Below are positions 33,826 to 44,180 of a DNA stretch of 64,000 nucleotides, one piece after another. Positions within the stretch are counted from its first letter, which is position 1. Every line of letters starts with the position of its first letter. Under the pieces are notes generated by a model. It saw only the letters and a program-made list of their open reading frames with translations, had not been told where the DNA came from and ran no database searches. Position numbers and translations under genes: made by a program. Source of the stretch: Macrosteles quadrilineatus (lineage: Eukaryota; Arthropoda; Insecta; Hemiptera; Cicadellidae); assembly GCF_028750875.1 (NCBI RefSeq), contig NW_026542595.1, positions 76,191,386-76,255,385 on the forward strand. The letters run 5' to 3'.

Positions 33826-34408
33826 CTAGCTGTACCCACGGGCTTTGCCCCGTTTAACTTCTTAATTTTCAAGATGAGCTCGTTCGCATGGCTTGATCAC
33901 GTCCTGGTTGGAGTTCGTTCGCTACGCTCACTCACCTTTAGGTTGGAGCTCGTTCGCTGCGCTCACTTGCCTTCAGGTTAACTCGTTTACTATGCTAACT
34001 CGCCTCCAGGTTGAAGTTCTTTCGCTACGCTCACTCACTTTTTGGTTGCAAATTAGCTGTGTCATAAATTTAAAAAAATAATAGTGCTGCACCCTGTTGG
34101 TAATCCTTGTAACTTTAATGCTATTGAACATCATAGAGCAGAACCAGCTTGTTTAATTGAAACAGCTGATAAGATTCTTTAATTCCATTTAAATATGAGT
34201 ACTCAAAAGGTTAACATGGGAAACTCCAGAGCCACTGGGGCGGAGCCCGAAAGCCCGATCAGAATAAAAACTACTTAGTTTTCCTATTTAATGCCCAAAG
34301 AATCGGTGTACCGAATTTCAGCCTTCTAGGTAAATGGGAAGTGGGAGAATTAGTGATGAGTGAGTGAGTGAGTGAGTCAGTGAGGGCTTTGCCTTTTATA
34401 TATATAGA
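33826..34408 (+). repeat. Family A repeat, complete copy in tandem with the previous one
   Basis: It starts at CTAGCTGTACCCACGGGCTT directly after the ATAGA end of the preceding copy, and ends again in GCCTTTTATATATATAGA. It contains three GTTCGC-type units (33885-34040) and the GAGCCACTGGGGCGGAGCCC core (34231-34250). About 580 bp with no coding sequence; non-autonomous element of uncertain superfamily. Confidence 0.8.
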
Positions 34409-34433
34409 TTTCATCGGTATAAACGGACACATA

Positions 34434-35093
34434 CAGGGTGAGTTTTTTAAAGTGATCCAATAGCTAACTTTTTAATTACAGGACTTAGCACCTCACTTTA
34501 AATTTGAAACTTGCTCAGCTTTAAGTTTCACTCAAGAATACGATTTCAGATTTTTTCATTGTGGCCGCCATTTTCCAATATGGCTGCCAACTTTAAAATT
34601 TCTTATGGAACACCCTGTATTTTATTTTGTTTTTAGATTTTACTCCAAAAAAATAAAACATTTTTGTTCTTGACATTTTTTCAATATCTCTAATAGTTAA
34701 GGAGCTACGAGGACAAATTACACATTGGACAAAACTTGACACATTGGAGGACAAAACTAACATTGTTTTAAAACATGCTTTAGAATTCATGCAACTTTGT
34801 ATGAAAACTTTAAGTCCTCGTAGCTCCTTAACCGTTAGAGATATTGAAAAAATCTCAAGAACAAAAATGTTTTATTTTTTAGAGTAAAATCTAAAAACAA
34901 AATAATATACAGGGTGTTCCATAAGAAATTTTAAAGTTGGCAGCCATATTGGAAAATGGCGGCCACAATGAAAAAATCTGAAATCGTATTCTTGAGTGAA
35001 ACTTAAAATTGAGCAAGTTTCAAATTTAAAGTGTGGTGCTAAGTCGTGTAATTAAAAAGTTAGCTATTGGATCACTTTAAAAAACTCACCCTG
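34434..35093. mobile_element. Fold-back element FB-A, 660 bp
   Basis: The element is almost entirely palindromic: CAGGGTGAGTTTTTTAAAGT at the left end is matched by the reverse complement at the right end, and arms pair to a short loop near 34720-34810. It is flanked by TA on both sides (34432-34433 and 35094-35095), as for Tc1/mariner-type insertions. Each arm also contains an inner CACCCTGTATTTTATT / ATACAGGGTGTTCC pair, showing composite origin. No open frame of note. Confidence 0.85.
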
Positions 35094-35104
35094 TATATAA
35101 TATA

Positions 35105-35766
35105 CAGGGTGATTGATATAAGTGTGCCAGCCGTTTCATTCGAAAACTATAAGAGATATCAAAAAAAGTTAAATAGTAAGTGCCTTGGATTTTTTATTTA
35201 GAAAATTATAGTCAAGTCAAAAAAATTATTTTAGCCGCCATTTTTCCAATATGGCCACCAACTTTGATTTTTCTTACGGAACATCCTGTATTTTATGATG
35301 TATTCTGGTAGGAAAAGTAATTTTAAGACGATTTTTTTCGTGTAATTTTTTTCATAAACCTAACCGTTTCAAAGATAATAATGGTTTAAGTTGTGAAATT
35401 TTGAAAGGTTTTCGAACAAAACAGCTGGCATGCTTGCTTAGGCCTTTATCGAAACTCATTCTCATGCAGAAATTTCAAAACTTTAACCATTATTATCTTT
35501 GAAACGGTTAGGTTTATGAAAAAAATTACAAGAATAAAATCGTCTTCAAATTACTTTTTCTACCAGAATACATCATAAAATACAGGGTGTTCCGTTAGAA
35601 AAATCAAAGTTGGCGGCCATATTAGAAAAATGGCGGCTAAAATAATTTTTTTGACTTGACAACAATTTTTTAAATAAAAAATCCAAGGCACTTACCTTTT
35701 AACTTTTTTTGATATCTCTTATAGTTTTCGAATAAAACGGCTGGCACACTTATATCAATCACCCTG
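35105..35766. mobile_element. Fold-back element FB-B1, 662 bp
   Basis: Termini are CAGGGTGATTGATATAAGTG and its complement at 35747-35766. The arms pair across a loop near 35400-35460. TA flanks both ends, and the right flank is shared with the next element (CACCCTG-TATA-CAGGGTG). Inner CAGGGTGTTCC motifs repeat the pattern of FB-A, with GCCGCCATTTTTCCAATATG shared between the families. Confidence 0.85.
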
Positions 35767-35770
35767 TATA

Positions 35771-36423
35771 CAGGGTGATTGATATAAGTGTGCCAGCCGT
35801 TTTATTCGAAAACTATAAGAGATATCAAAAAAAGTTAAATGGTAAGTGCCTTGGATTTTTTATTTAAAAAACTATAGTCAAGTCAAAAAAATTATTTTAG
35901 CCGCCATTTTTCCAATATGGCCGCCAACTTTGATTTTTCTTACGGAATACCCTGTATTTTATGATGTATTCTGGTAGAAAAAGTAATTTTAAGACGATTT
36001 TATTCTTGTGATTTTTTTCATAAACCTAACCGTTTTAAAGATAATAATGGTTAAAATTTTGAAATTTCTGCATGAGAAAGAGTTTCGAAGCAAGCATGCC
36101 AGCTGTTTTGCTCGAAAACCATTCAAAATTTCACAAATTAACCCATTATTATCTTTGAAACGGTAAGGTTTATGAAAAAAAATCACAAGAATAAAATTGT
36201 CTTAAAATTACCTTTTCTACCAGAATACATCATAAAATACAGGGTGTTCCATAAGAAAAATCAAAGTTGGTGGCCATATTGGAAAAATGGCGGCTAAAAT
36301 AATTTTTTTGACTTGACTATAATTTTTTTAATAAAAAATCCAAGGCACTTACCATTTAACTTTTTTTGATATCTCTTATAGTTTTCGAGTAAAACGGCTG
36401 GCACACTTATATCAATCACCCTG
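35771..36423. mobile_element. Fold-back element FB-B2, 653 bp
   Basis: Same family and near-identical termini as FB-B1, inserted directly beside it. The central region is slightly different (36065-36130) and asymmetric in length. No coding capacity; the small frames here are palindrome by-products. Confidence 0.85.
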
Positions 36424-36654
36424 TATATTCCTATAAGAGATATCAAAAAAAGTTAAATGGTAAGTGCCTTGGATTTTTAATTTAAAAAATTGTAGTCAAG
36501 TCAAAAAAATTATTTTAGCCGCCATTTTTCCAATATGGCCGCCAATTTTGATTTTTCTTATGGAACACCCAAATTTAAAGTGAAATTTAAAGTGTGGTGC
36601 TAAGTCGTGTAATTAAAAAGTTAGCTATTGGATCACTTTAAAAAACTCACCCTG
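36424..36654. repeat. Chimeric fold-back remnant joining FB-B and FB-A pieces
   Basis: The left part (36431-36570) is an FB-B left arm lacking its first 50 bases. At about 36570 it switches abruptly to an FB-A right-arm end (36583-36654), which is a copy of 35022-35093. The junction follows ATGGAACACCC, present in both families. Confidence 0.8.
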
Positions 36655-36665
36655 TATATAATATA

Positions 36666-37705
36666 CAGGGTGATTGATATAAGTGTGCCAGCCGTTTCAT
36701 TCGAAAACTATAAGAGATATCAAAAAAAGTTAAATAGTAAGTGCCTTGGATTTTTTATTTAGAAAATTATAGTCAAGTCAAAAAAATTATTTTAGCCGCC
36801 ATTTTTCCAATATGGCCACCAACTTTGATTTTTCTTACGGAACATCCTGTATTTTATGATGTATTCTGGTAGGAAAAGTAATTTTAAGACGATTTTTTCG
36901 TGTAATTTTTTTCATAAACCTAACCGTTTCAAAGATAATAATGGTTTAAGTTGTGAAATTTTGAAAGGTTTTCGAACAAAACAGCTGGCATGCTTGCTTA
37001 GGCCTTTATCGAAACTCATTCTCATGCAGAAATTTCAAAACTTTAACCATTATTATCTTTGAAACGGTTAGGTTTATGAAAAAAATTACAAGAATAAAAT
37101 CGTCTTCAAATTACTTTTTCTACCAGAATACATCATAAAATACAGGGTGTTCCGTTAGAAAAATCAAAGTTGGCGGCCATATTAGAAAAATGGCCGCCAA
37201 TTTTGATTTTTCTTATGGAACACCCTGTATTTTATGATGTATTCTGGTAGAAAATGTAATTTTAAGACGATTTTATTCTTGTAATTTTTTTCATAAACCT
37301 AACCGTTTCAAAGATAATAATGGTTAAAGTTTTGAAATTTCTGCATGAGAAAGAGTTTCGATAAAGGCCTTAGCAAGCATGCCAGCTGTTGTATTCGAAA
37401 ACCATTCAAAATTTCACAACTTAAACCATTATTATCTTTGAAACGGTTAGGTTTATGAAAAAAATTACAAGAATAAAATCGTCTTAAAATTACATTTTCT
37501 ACCAGAATACATAATGAAATACAGGGTGTTCCATAAGAAAAATCAAAGTTGGCGGCCATATTGGAAAAATGGCGGCTAAAATAATTTTTTTGACTTGACT
37601 ATAATTTTTTAAATAAAAAATCCAAGGCACTTACCATTTAACTTTTTTTGATATCTCTTATGGTTTTCGAATAAAACGGCTGGCACACTTATATCAATCA
37701 CCCTG
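36666..37705. mobile_element. Composite fold-back element FB-B3, 1,040 bp
   Basis: It begins as an exact copy of FB-B1 (to 37194), then jumps at TGGC to a second FB-B body (37195-37705) that ends in the normal terminus. It therefore holds one and a half palindromes. Both outer ends are the CAGGGTGATTGATATAAGTG terminus flanked by TA. Confidence 0.8.
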
Positions 37706-37779
37706 TATATAAATATATAATATAATATGACAAAATTCCATGACCAAAGATTATTTTACTATACATTTTAAGAAAAAAT

Positions 37780-37900
37780 AAAAATCATATGTAAAGATCA
37801 TCACATGATGTTTATTTGTTAATTAATTTGTTTGTGTTTGAAGTGAGGTTAAATGTTACTCTTGTAAATGGCCTAAAGGTCGAAACATGTAGAGTTTTAA
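37780..37900 (+). repeat. Possible PLE 3'-end fragment with degenerate hammerhead
   Basis: GGCCTAAAGGTCGAAACATG (37869-37888) has a stem-loop followed by GAAAC, as in hammerhead stem II plus core, but the CUGANGA element is not recognisable (CTTGTAA). It precedes another PLE fragment. The call is tentative. Confidence 0.35.
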
Positions 37901-38006
37901 AAATAAAAATAATTTCAGGGTACTGAGTTAATATGCTTTCTTTATTATAAATATATATATATATATATTATATTTGATACTGTTCACGTGTAGGGCTACT
38001 GTAATT

Positions 38007-38645
38007 AATATTAAAAAATAATACACCATAGTACCCTTTTTTCAATTATTTTTAATGACTGATGCATTTCGACACTAAGGTCATGGTCACAGTCTTTCAC
38101 AATGTTATTAAATCTAATATGTAAATCTAATATAATTGTCTTTGCCAATTCAAAGAACACATTCAATCAGTAAAATCCAACAACATGACAACTCAAAAAT
38201 CAATGTACGCGGAACACATTTTATCACATAACCATAGTTATGGAAAAATTGAAGATAGTGTCAACATTTTAGAACATGAACAAAAAGGAGAAAGGATGAA
38301 TGTAAAAGAAGAATTACATATATATCTAGCAACAAGAAAAAATGATAGCAACATCCTTAACATAATGCAAAAACAAAATTTAAACCCAATTTATGATAAG
38401 ATCCAAGAATTAAGACAAAATTTATAAGTAAAACCATTGGTATAGCGATATTCTTAATTATATAATTTTCCAAGTCAAGATAGATTTAGTTAAAATTTAA
38501 ACATGTGATTGTATTTATTTTCTTTATTTACATATTAGATTTAATAACATTGTGAAAGACTGTGACCATGACCTTAGTGTCGAAATGCATCAGTCATTAA
38601 AAATAATTAAAAAAAGGTACTATGGTGTATTATTTATTAATATTA
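38007..38645 (+). mobile_element. PLE-3 fragment bounded by inverted terminal repeats
   Basis: About 117 bp at 38007-38123 is repeated as near-perfect reverse complement at 38527-38645. Between them lies the C-terminal half of a GIY-YIG endonuclease. Each repeat contains a hammerhead-like segment (GACTGTGACC ... GTGTCGAAATG). PLEs are known for terminal repeats in either direct or inverted order produced during insertion; this looks like a strongly 5'-truncated copy with an inverted 3'-end duplicate in front. Confidence 0.8.
38143..38427 (+). pseudogene. PLE-3 GIY-YIG endonuclease C-terminal fragment
   Basis: The frame reads FKEHIQSVKSNN, then KSMYAEHILSHNHSYG and GERMNVKEELHIYLATRKN, ending at a TAA at 38425-38427. 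The order of these blocks matches the C-terminal half of PLE endonucleases as I know them. The GIY-YIG strands themselves and the whole RT are absent, cut off at the left inverted repeat. The Met at 38185 is internal. Confidence 0.75.
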
Positions 38646-38689
38646 AATATATATATACCTATATATATATATATATATGAATTTGAACG

Positions 38690-38757
38690 GATGGTGTTTT
38701 TGGCCTCTGGGGACCTCAAAACAAAAAAGTAAATCGGTCCCGGGCCCAGGTCTTTTT
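38690..38757 (-). repeat. Dispersed repeat D, copy 2
   Basis: Reverse complement of the GC-rich stretch at 15883-15945 (GGGCCCGGGACCGATTTACT on the minus strand). Flanked by AT dinucleotide runs (38640-38685 and 38760-38795). Confidence 0.6.
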
Positions 38758-38895
38758 TTAAAATAATATATGTATATGTATATGTATATAGAATGTATAT
38801 CGTGCCTCCACAAATGTTTCTGGTTCATCGTACATAACATTGACTTCGCTGTCAATAATTTTTATAGTTGCGCAATCATGTCTTTTGTATATGTG

Positions 38896-40240
38896 TTAGT
38901 ATAGGTATTTTACTGCCCTTATACTATCGACATATGCTACATTAATATGGCACATGTACTTATTCAGCAAGTATCTATTGTAAGGGGCAACGTGACGATT
39001 ATCTCTTGTGACCTTTTTGCCTTCACCATATTTCCTAAACACTGCATGGGTATGGAAGACCTCCGGATTATTTTTATCCAACAATAGATTGTACCGTCGT
39101 CTAAAGCTAGGTTTCTTCTCATCTACAATTGCAGTGTGCTCTTGGTATGCCTTCGGGGAGCCAAAGCGACATTTGTAACCCCACCCTTGTTTTCCATACA
39201 TGTAGCATTGCGGTTGTGATAACCACATGGGTTAAGGATCATCCACGTAAGCACCAGCTTTCGCAGTATGGCATCATCTTCGGGAATTTCAGCAGAAATG
39301 AAATCATCTATATCTTCTGGGGATTTAAGTTTATCCTCATTTAACATTATTTAAAGTAAATTCAAACGAGGGAGTCCACGTTTCTGCAATTCTTTTGTGT
39401 AAACAAAGGCTAAAAAACTTTTCCAAAAAATTTGTTCTTGTAAATATCATCAATTATACTATCAAACTTCAGCTTACAGAATCTTGCTACAAGATCAGGT
39501 CTGTTTTAAATAAGTTGTTGAGCCTTTGATCCATCTGAGAGTTCAATCAATGCTGCTAGAATTCAGGCCACATCGGGCTGCATGTACAGTAACAGTAATG
39601 AAAAATTCTGGGGAGCCAAAACGGCGGACTATTGCCATGGCATCTTCAAAATGTTCTGTATAACATTGAGTGGATCCTGGAAATGAATATGGTCGCATTA
39701 TCTTTTCACCAATGGCTACATGTTTTTCTCTGCTAAGTCATTTAATAAATGTTTCACACCAGCATATTGGTCAGCCAAAAATTGTTTTTGATTAGCTTTA
39801 ATCCATTGAATTGTATCCTTTTCCACACGTTTAAATGTGTCTACAACGTACTGTTGGAATAGGCGACCCTCAAAATGCATGGCATTAAATCCTATTTATC
39901 TCAAATCTAATCCCTCTAATTGTTCAACTGGTAGAGTCTAAGTCTGTTCAGGGCGAAAAGCTTATCTATGTTGAGCTAATTCCATTCTGGTCATATTGGT
40001 ACGGCTTGGATATGGGTTTGATAGAGGAAGCCCAACTGAATAGCCAAAGGTTCCTTTGGGATAGAATAAGGGGTACGTGAATGGTTCAACACGGCTGTCT
40101 GTGCTCTTTAGTGTAATCAATTTTTTTCCTCTTTCCTGGATCACCATAGCATTTTCTGGTATGCTTTGGTCCGCGTTAAGTGTCAATACAGCAGCTCTTC
40201 ATTACAATATGGTGCGTTGAATCGTCTGATGTCATCACCT
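38896..40240 (-). pseudogene. Helitron Rep-helicase N-terminal relic
   Basis: On the minus strand, in order, are DDIRRFNAPYCNEE (about 40230), KKLITLKSTDSRVEPFTYPL and FYPKGTFGYSVG (about 40120-40030), SFPGSTQCYTEHFEDAMAIV then RRFGSPEFFITV (about 39690-39600), RPDLVARFCKLKFDSIIDDI (about 39500), QKELQKRGLPR (about 39385), PCGYHNRNATC (about 39220) and RHVAPYNRYLLNKYMCHINV (about 38985-38930) then RAVKYLY. This matches the Helitron_like_N and Rep regions that start rolling-circle transposition. The usual HUH motif after RGLP is lost (RGLPRLN instead of a His-x-His). Several stops and frameshifts, and no helicase domain, show a dead 5' relic. Confidence 0.85.
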
Positions 40241-40364
40241 AAGAAATAAATAATCCAAATAACAATTATTATGGTGACTGTAATTTCTAAAACATTTTTT
40301 ATCAGCTTAAGATTATCATTAATTTTCGTGTAGAATGGAAAATAAATTTACTTTAAATTTGACG

Positions 40365-40651
40365 ATAAATACAATTCACAGTCTGAGGGCTTAGCAATGG
40401 GTTCCGCCCTATCCTGTATACTTGCTGATATTTATTTAAACTACATCGAAAATGAATTCATGCTCTCAGACCAAAAGAAGCAAAAACCAAAATTATTACA
40501 GTATCACCGCTACGTTGATGACACCTTTCTTGTTTTTAATGGAAGTGTCAGACAACTTGATCTCTTACATAAATACCTCAACGGCATCATGACAAACTTG
40601 AAATTCACGATTAAAACGTTGGAAGCAAATAAAATATATATATATTTTTAA
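40365..40651 (+). pseudogene. PLE-2 reverse transcriptase fragment
   Basis: It starts inside the RT with FDDKYNSQSEGLAMGSALSC, continues ADIYLNYIENEF, and contains the catalytic YHRYVDDTFLVF motif (about 40500-40535). After 40651 the frame shifts, and SYRKPTTSDQTIHNTSYHPP (about 40695-40755) continues the conserved RT C-terminal region. The upstream half is missing. The AT repeat at 40633-40648 likely caused the frameshift. Confidence 0.85.
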
Positions 40652-40855
40652 TTTAACTATAGAAAAATTAGACAATAGATTAGATTTAAGTATTTCATAT
40701 CGCAAACCAACCACTTCTGACCAAACCATCCACAACACGTCTTATCATCCGCCATCACAAAAGTTTGCCGCTTACAACAGTAGTGTGTATAGGTTGTTAA
40801 ATGTACCGTTATCTGACAAAAATTATAATAAGGAACTAAATATAATTAAACAAAT

Positions 40856-43554
40856 GAGGAGCTAATATGCAAACCGTGTTTTGTCACAGTTTGTGTACTT
40901 TTCAGGAAGCACAGAAAACTGAAAAAAAAGTTTTGGATGGAAGGATTTTATTGAATTTTTTTTACTTGTTGACTGCACTTCTAGAAAAGTACCCAATAGG
41001 GTTTTATCTAGTTATATATTAATTAAATCATTTAAAAAATGTTATAAAGTTTGGACAAAACACGTTTTGGATGGACCTTTTGGATAAAACACGTTTTGAA
41101 TGGAATGCATTAGGACAAAACACGTTTTGAATTAAAAATGTGTTTAATGTTAATTTTAAAAATTAAACATTACAATGGTTAAGAATTGGCTGTTTAGTGC
41201 TCTAAACATTACACATGTGATATGTTTAGTATCAGTTTGAAAAATTGAACATTAAAATCAATAAAAGTTGGCTGTTCAGTGCTAAAAACATTACAAATGT
41301 ATGTAACTTGTTGAGTAATAATGTAAAAAATTAAACATTATTTCGAGATCCTCCGCACAAACATTAAGTACTCATTTAAAGTAATAATAATAATTACTAA
41401 GAGTTGGCTGTTCAATGCTTTAAACACTACACATGTAAGTCACACCGTTCATGGGCTAAGCAATCACACTCTTCTTCATCATCAAATTCATCTGCTTGTC
41501 CTTCGACGATTGGTGCATTAAAAAGGAGGTTTTTATACCAGAGTAATCTTTCATCGACTAGTGGCTCCATAACAGACCAGTTTTCAGCAAACATTTTTTT
41601 AAGAAGTTTGTCGACATCATCCTTTTTGGCTTGAGTAATTGCATGACCAATAGGTACACTTTTCAAAACAATGGCTGTAGTTAATTTTTTTCTTTTTCCT
41701 CAGGGATACAAAGTTTTCATCTTCAGCTTCAAACCTAAAAAAAGAAAGGATCTCAAATAATTTTTTTTTTATGTTAGGCTTAGTTAAAATTGGCTTACTG
41801 TAACTTTTATATTAAAAAAAACATAACATAGATTTTTTGGACTTGACACATTTAATATATATCATAATATTTGGTTACTTAATTCAAATCACTGATTAAA
41901 AAATATTCAAAAATATTTAAAATAAATAAACTAACCTGTAGTTGTTCATTCCCTTGACAATGACTTGACGTTGGTTTCTCAATGGACGATTTAGCTCAAC
42001 AATTGGTTTTCCTTTGCTAACTCTCAAAACTTTGTCACCATCTTCTCTAACTTTAATGACAATTCTCTTCACCTTGCTTATATAATCAATGTCTTTGTAG
42101 TGATCTTTTAGTTCCTTAGTGCTTAATAGATCCCACCCTTCACCAAGGTACCTAACTTCTCCGATTGTTCTGTACGTTTCAATGTAATCTTCCTTTCTAA
42201 GAATCACAGGCTGTTTTCTAAGAATTTTTTCTGCCCTGCCAAACACCCTGTCAGCAGGGAGGAAACTATGTCCACGCACAGGGAAAAAATAGTGATTTTC
42301 TTGAGTGATGTTTTAGTTGTTTGCAAAAAGTGAACTAAGCTTCTCAAAACAATGTTGTTCTTGTTTTGGGATGTACACCCATCACAAAAAAGGCGCAGAG
42401 TACTCTTTCCATCGAAATTCGTTGATGCCAGTGGTTTAGTATAGCTGATGAAATTTCAGTGCTGCCTTTACCAGCCTGATCTTCAGTCCATATTTAAAAC
42501 GCTGGGTTTTTACATTGTAGGTCGGTAACACAAAAATTATAAAGATTGATTTGTCTTGCATAAAATGCCTCCTGGATAGGCGTCTTGGGTAGGGGTTGTA
42601 TCTGTTGTAGATCAAAGCAAAGGGATATTGTAGATTCATCATGAAGTCGTTTCGGGCACCTACTCTGTTTCCTCCTCTTTTCTCTTTGATAGGCTCACTA
42701 CAGTGAACTTTCTTTACTAGGCCTATATTTGGAGCCTTGTACGGCCTACGCCAGACACAACTGACAAAAAGAACTTTTTGCAAACTTGTATTTTACCAAA
42801 CTGCAATGTGGGTAAAAAGTAAGAAACATGGTACTCATGTCCCCCGCCTGGTTTTTGTCTCTTGTTACTAGATGCAGGCCTAGCCCTTCGCCATTTTACT
42901 GTTTTTGTAGAGACTAAAGTAGCAACTATGCTATCTTGCCTCTGTTTGTCAGGTCTTTTATAGAAGTTAGAATGAAATATTTTGTAATCTCTAGGCCTAA
43001 ATTTAATGCAGGCAAACTTTTCATTGTCATGAGTACATGGTTGAAAAGAAAGGGGTTTCTTTGGTGGAGCATACCTGGCTTCTTTCAAAGATTTCCTTTT
43101 ACCTCCAGAGACTTGTCTCTTTCTACTTCCGACACTATGTTCACCAATCACTACACTTCCATCTTCATCACACATTTTTCACTTAATATCTACTTAACAT
43201 CAATAAAAATACTTAGGCACATGGATAACACAAAGGCACATGGCACACTTTGTACAACAGCAAAGAGGTTAGGAAAGCTCTAAAAACAATAACAACAGAC
43301 AAGGAGTCATGTGACCAAAAGGGCTGCATCCATTGGCCAGTTGGACAAAACACGTTTTGCATTACAGCCACCTGAGGACAAAACTCACTCTGCACGAACA
43401 CCCAGTTTTCAATATCAGTTTTAAATGGGAAAAAGATTATTTTGCCTGAAAAGCAATGTTACCTTGAGTGGAAATGGAGAAAATGAATTAGAATCAATCA
43501 TCAGCTGAGTTTTGAAAAATATTGGACAAAACACGGTTTGCATGCTAGCTCCTC
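40856..43554 (-). mobile_element. DDE-type DNA transposon inserted in PLE-2
   Basis: The terminal inverted repeats of about 30 bp begin GAGGAGCTA and contain ATGCAAACCGTGTTTTGTC (left 40856-40885, right 43525-43554). The flanking duplication is AAAT (40852-40855 and 43555-43558). Subterminal copies of GGACAAAACACGTTTTG lie at 41053, 41082 (one change), 41113 and 43343. The minus strand carries a decayed transposase. A 4-bp duplication with such a protein suggests the Sola group, but I cannot confirm the superfamily. Confidence 0.85.
41427..43175 (-). pseudogene. Decayed transposase of the DNA transposon
   Basis: Minus-strand blocks in order are: an N-terminal basic region (MCDEDGSVVIGEH, 43175 onward); PTLQFGKIQVCKKFFLSVV (about 42820-42750); IGLVKKVHCSEPIKEKRGGN (about 42725-42665); the catalytic-type segment FCDGCTSQNKNNIV (about 42395-42350); RGHSFLPADRVFGRAEKILR (42275-42215); and a C-terminal HAITQAKKDDVDKLLKKM (about 41645-41590). 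This order matches a multicopy insect transposase-like family that I know by its DGCxxQNKN and RGHSFLPADRVFG motifs. At least three frame changes and several stops make it inactive; introns could explain some gaps. Confidence 0.75.
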
Positions 43555-43659
43555 AAATAGCTATAGCTAATGGTTATAAAAGTAACATGATTGATAGATT
43601 GATAACTAAAAAGTAAAACAAAGGCCTGGAGATTATCATCTACAAAAGGAAAAGAAAAA

Positions 43660-44150
43660 GTATGTATGTGTGGAATACTCCCATTCCATTCAACACACGC
43701 TAACGAAAGAGCTGAAGAAACACGACATTCAATTGACTTTTATAATGAACAACAAAATAATTATTAAAAAGAATGTTTCAAGTGGCGTAGTTGATAAAGG
43801 TAAAAAATGTCAGGTGTTTATAAAATTAATTGTGCAAGTTGCCCGAGCTACTACATAGGAAAGACTGGACGCTCATTCAAAACCAGACCCAAAGAGCGCC
43901 ATCCATTTCCTTGGGCCGACAAACAAAAGTCATCCTTTGCACAACACTTGGTTGACAAAAATTACGACATGAACGATCTGAACACTGGCTTAGAAATACT
44001 CCACACAAGTAAAAAAACAATAGACTGGACACCCTAGAAGAATACGAAATTTAAAAAGCTTACACCGATAATAATTTGGACGATATAATTTTAAACGATA
44101 CACTACAGTACAAGTCACACTTCATATTCAATAGCATTTTAAATCAGAAA
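43660..44150 (+). pseudogene. PLE-2 GIY-YIG endonuclease
   Basis: GVYKINCASCPSYYIGKTGR followed by SFKTRPKERH (43810-43900) is a clear GIY-YIG module with its Arg helix; then KSSFAQHLVDKNYDMNDLNT (43930-43988), GLEILHTSKK, and after a frameshift EEYEI (about 44035-44050) and DTLQYKSHFIFNSILN (about 44096-44143). The frame shift near 44030 and stops upstream (43640-43800) make it non-functional. The linker before it (KHDIQLTFIMNNK) is also recognisable as PLE-type. Confidence 0.8.
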
Positions 44151-44180
44151 AGGAACCCGAAGCCAGGAGTACAACGTCAA

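Larger units (their letters stand above)
40350..44180 (+). mobile_element. PLE-2, 5'-truncated and split by a DNA transposon
   Basis: RT palm sequence (40365-40850) is separated by the 2.7-kb insertion at 40856-43554 from the rest of the RT C-terminus and the GIY-YIG endonuclease (43555-44150). Joining across the insertion at the AAAT duplication keeps the frame (NIIKQ then IAIANGYK). It differs in sequence from PLE-1 (YRYVDDTF against YRFIDDIF), so it is another family. Confidence 0.85.

Noticed and set aside
35989..37559. Small frames of 65-83 codons such as FFHKPNRFKDNNGL as genes
   Set aside because: They occur on both strands as mirror images of fold-back arms and have no domain.
37948..37972. 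AT dinucleotide runs (also 38640-38680) as features of interest
   Set aside because: Ordinary microsatellites next to retroelement ends.
42936..43283. 115-codon plus-strand frame
   Set aside because: It is the antisense shadow of the transposase N-terminus on the minus strand.
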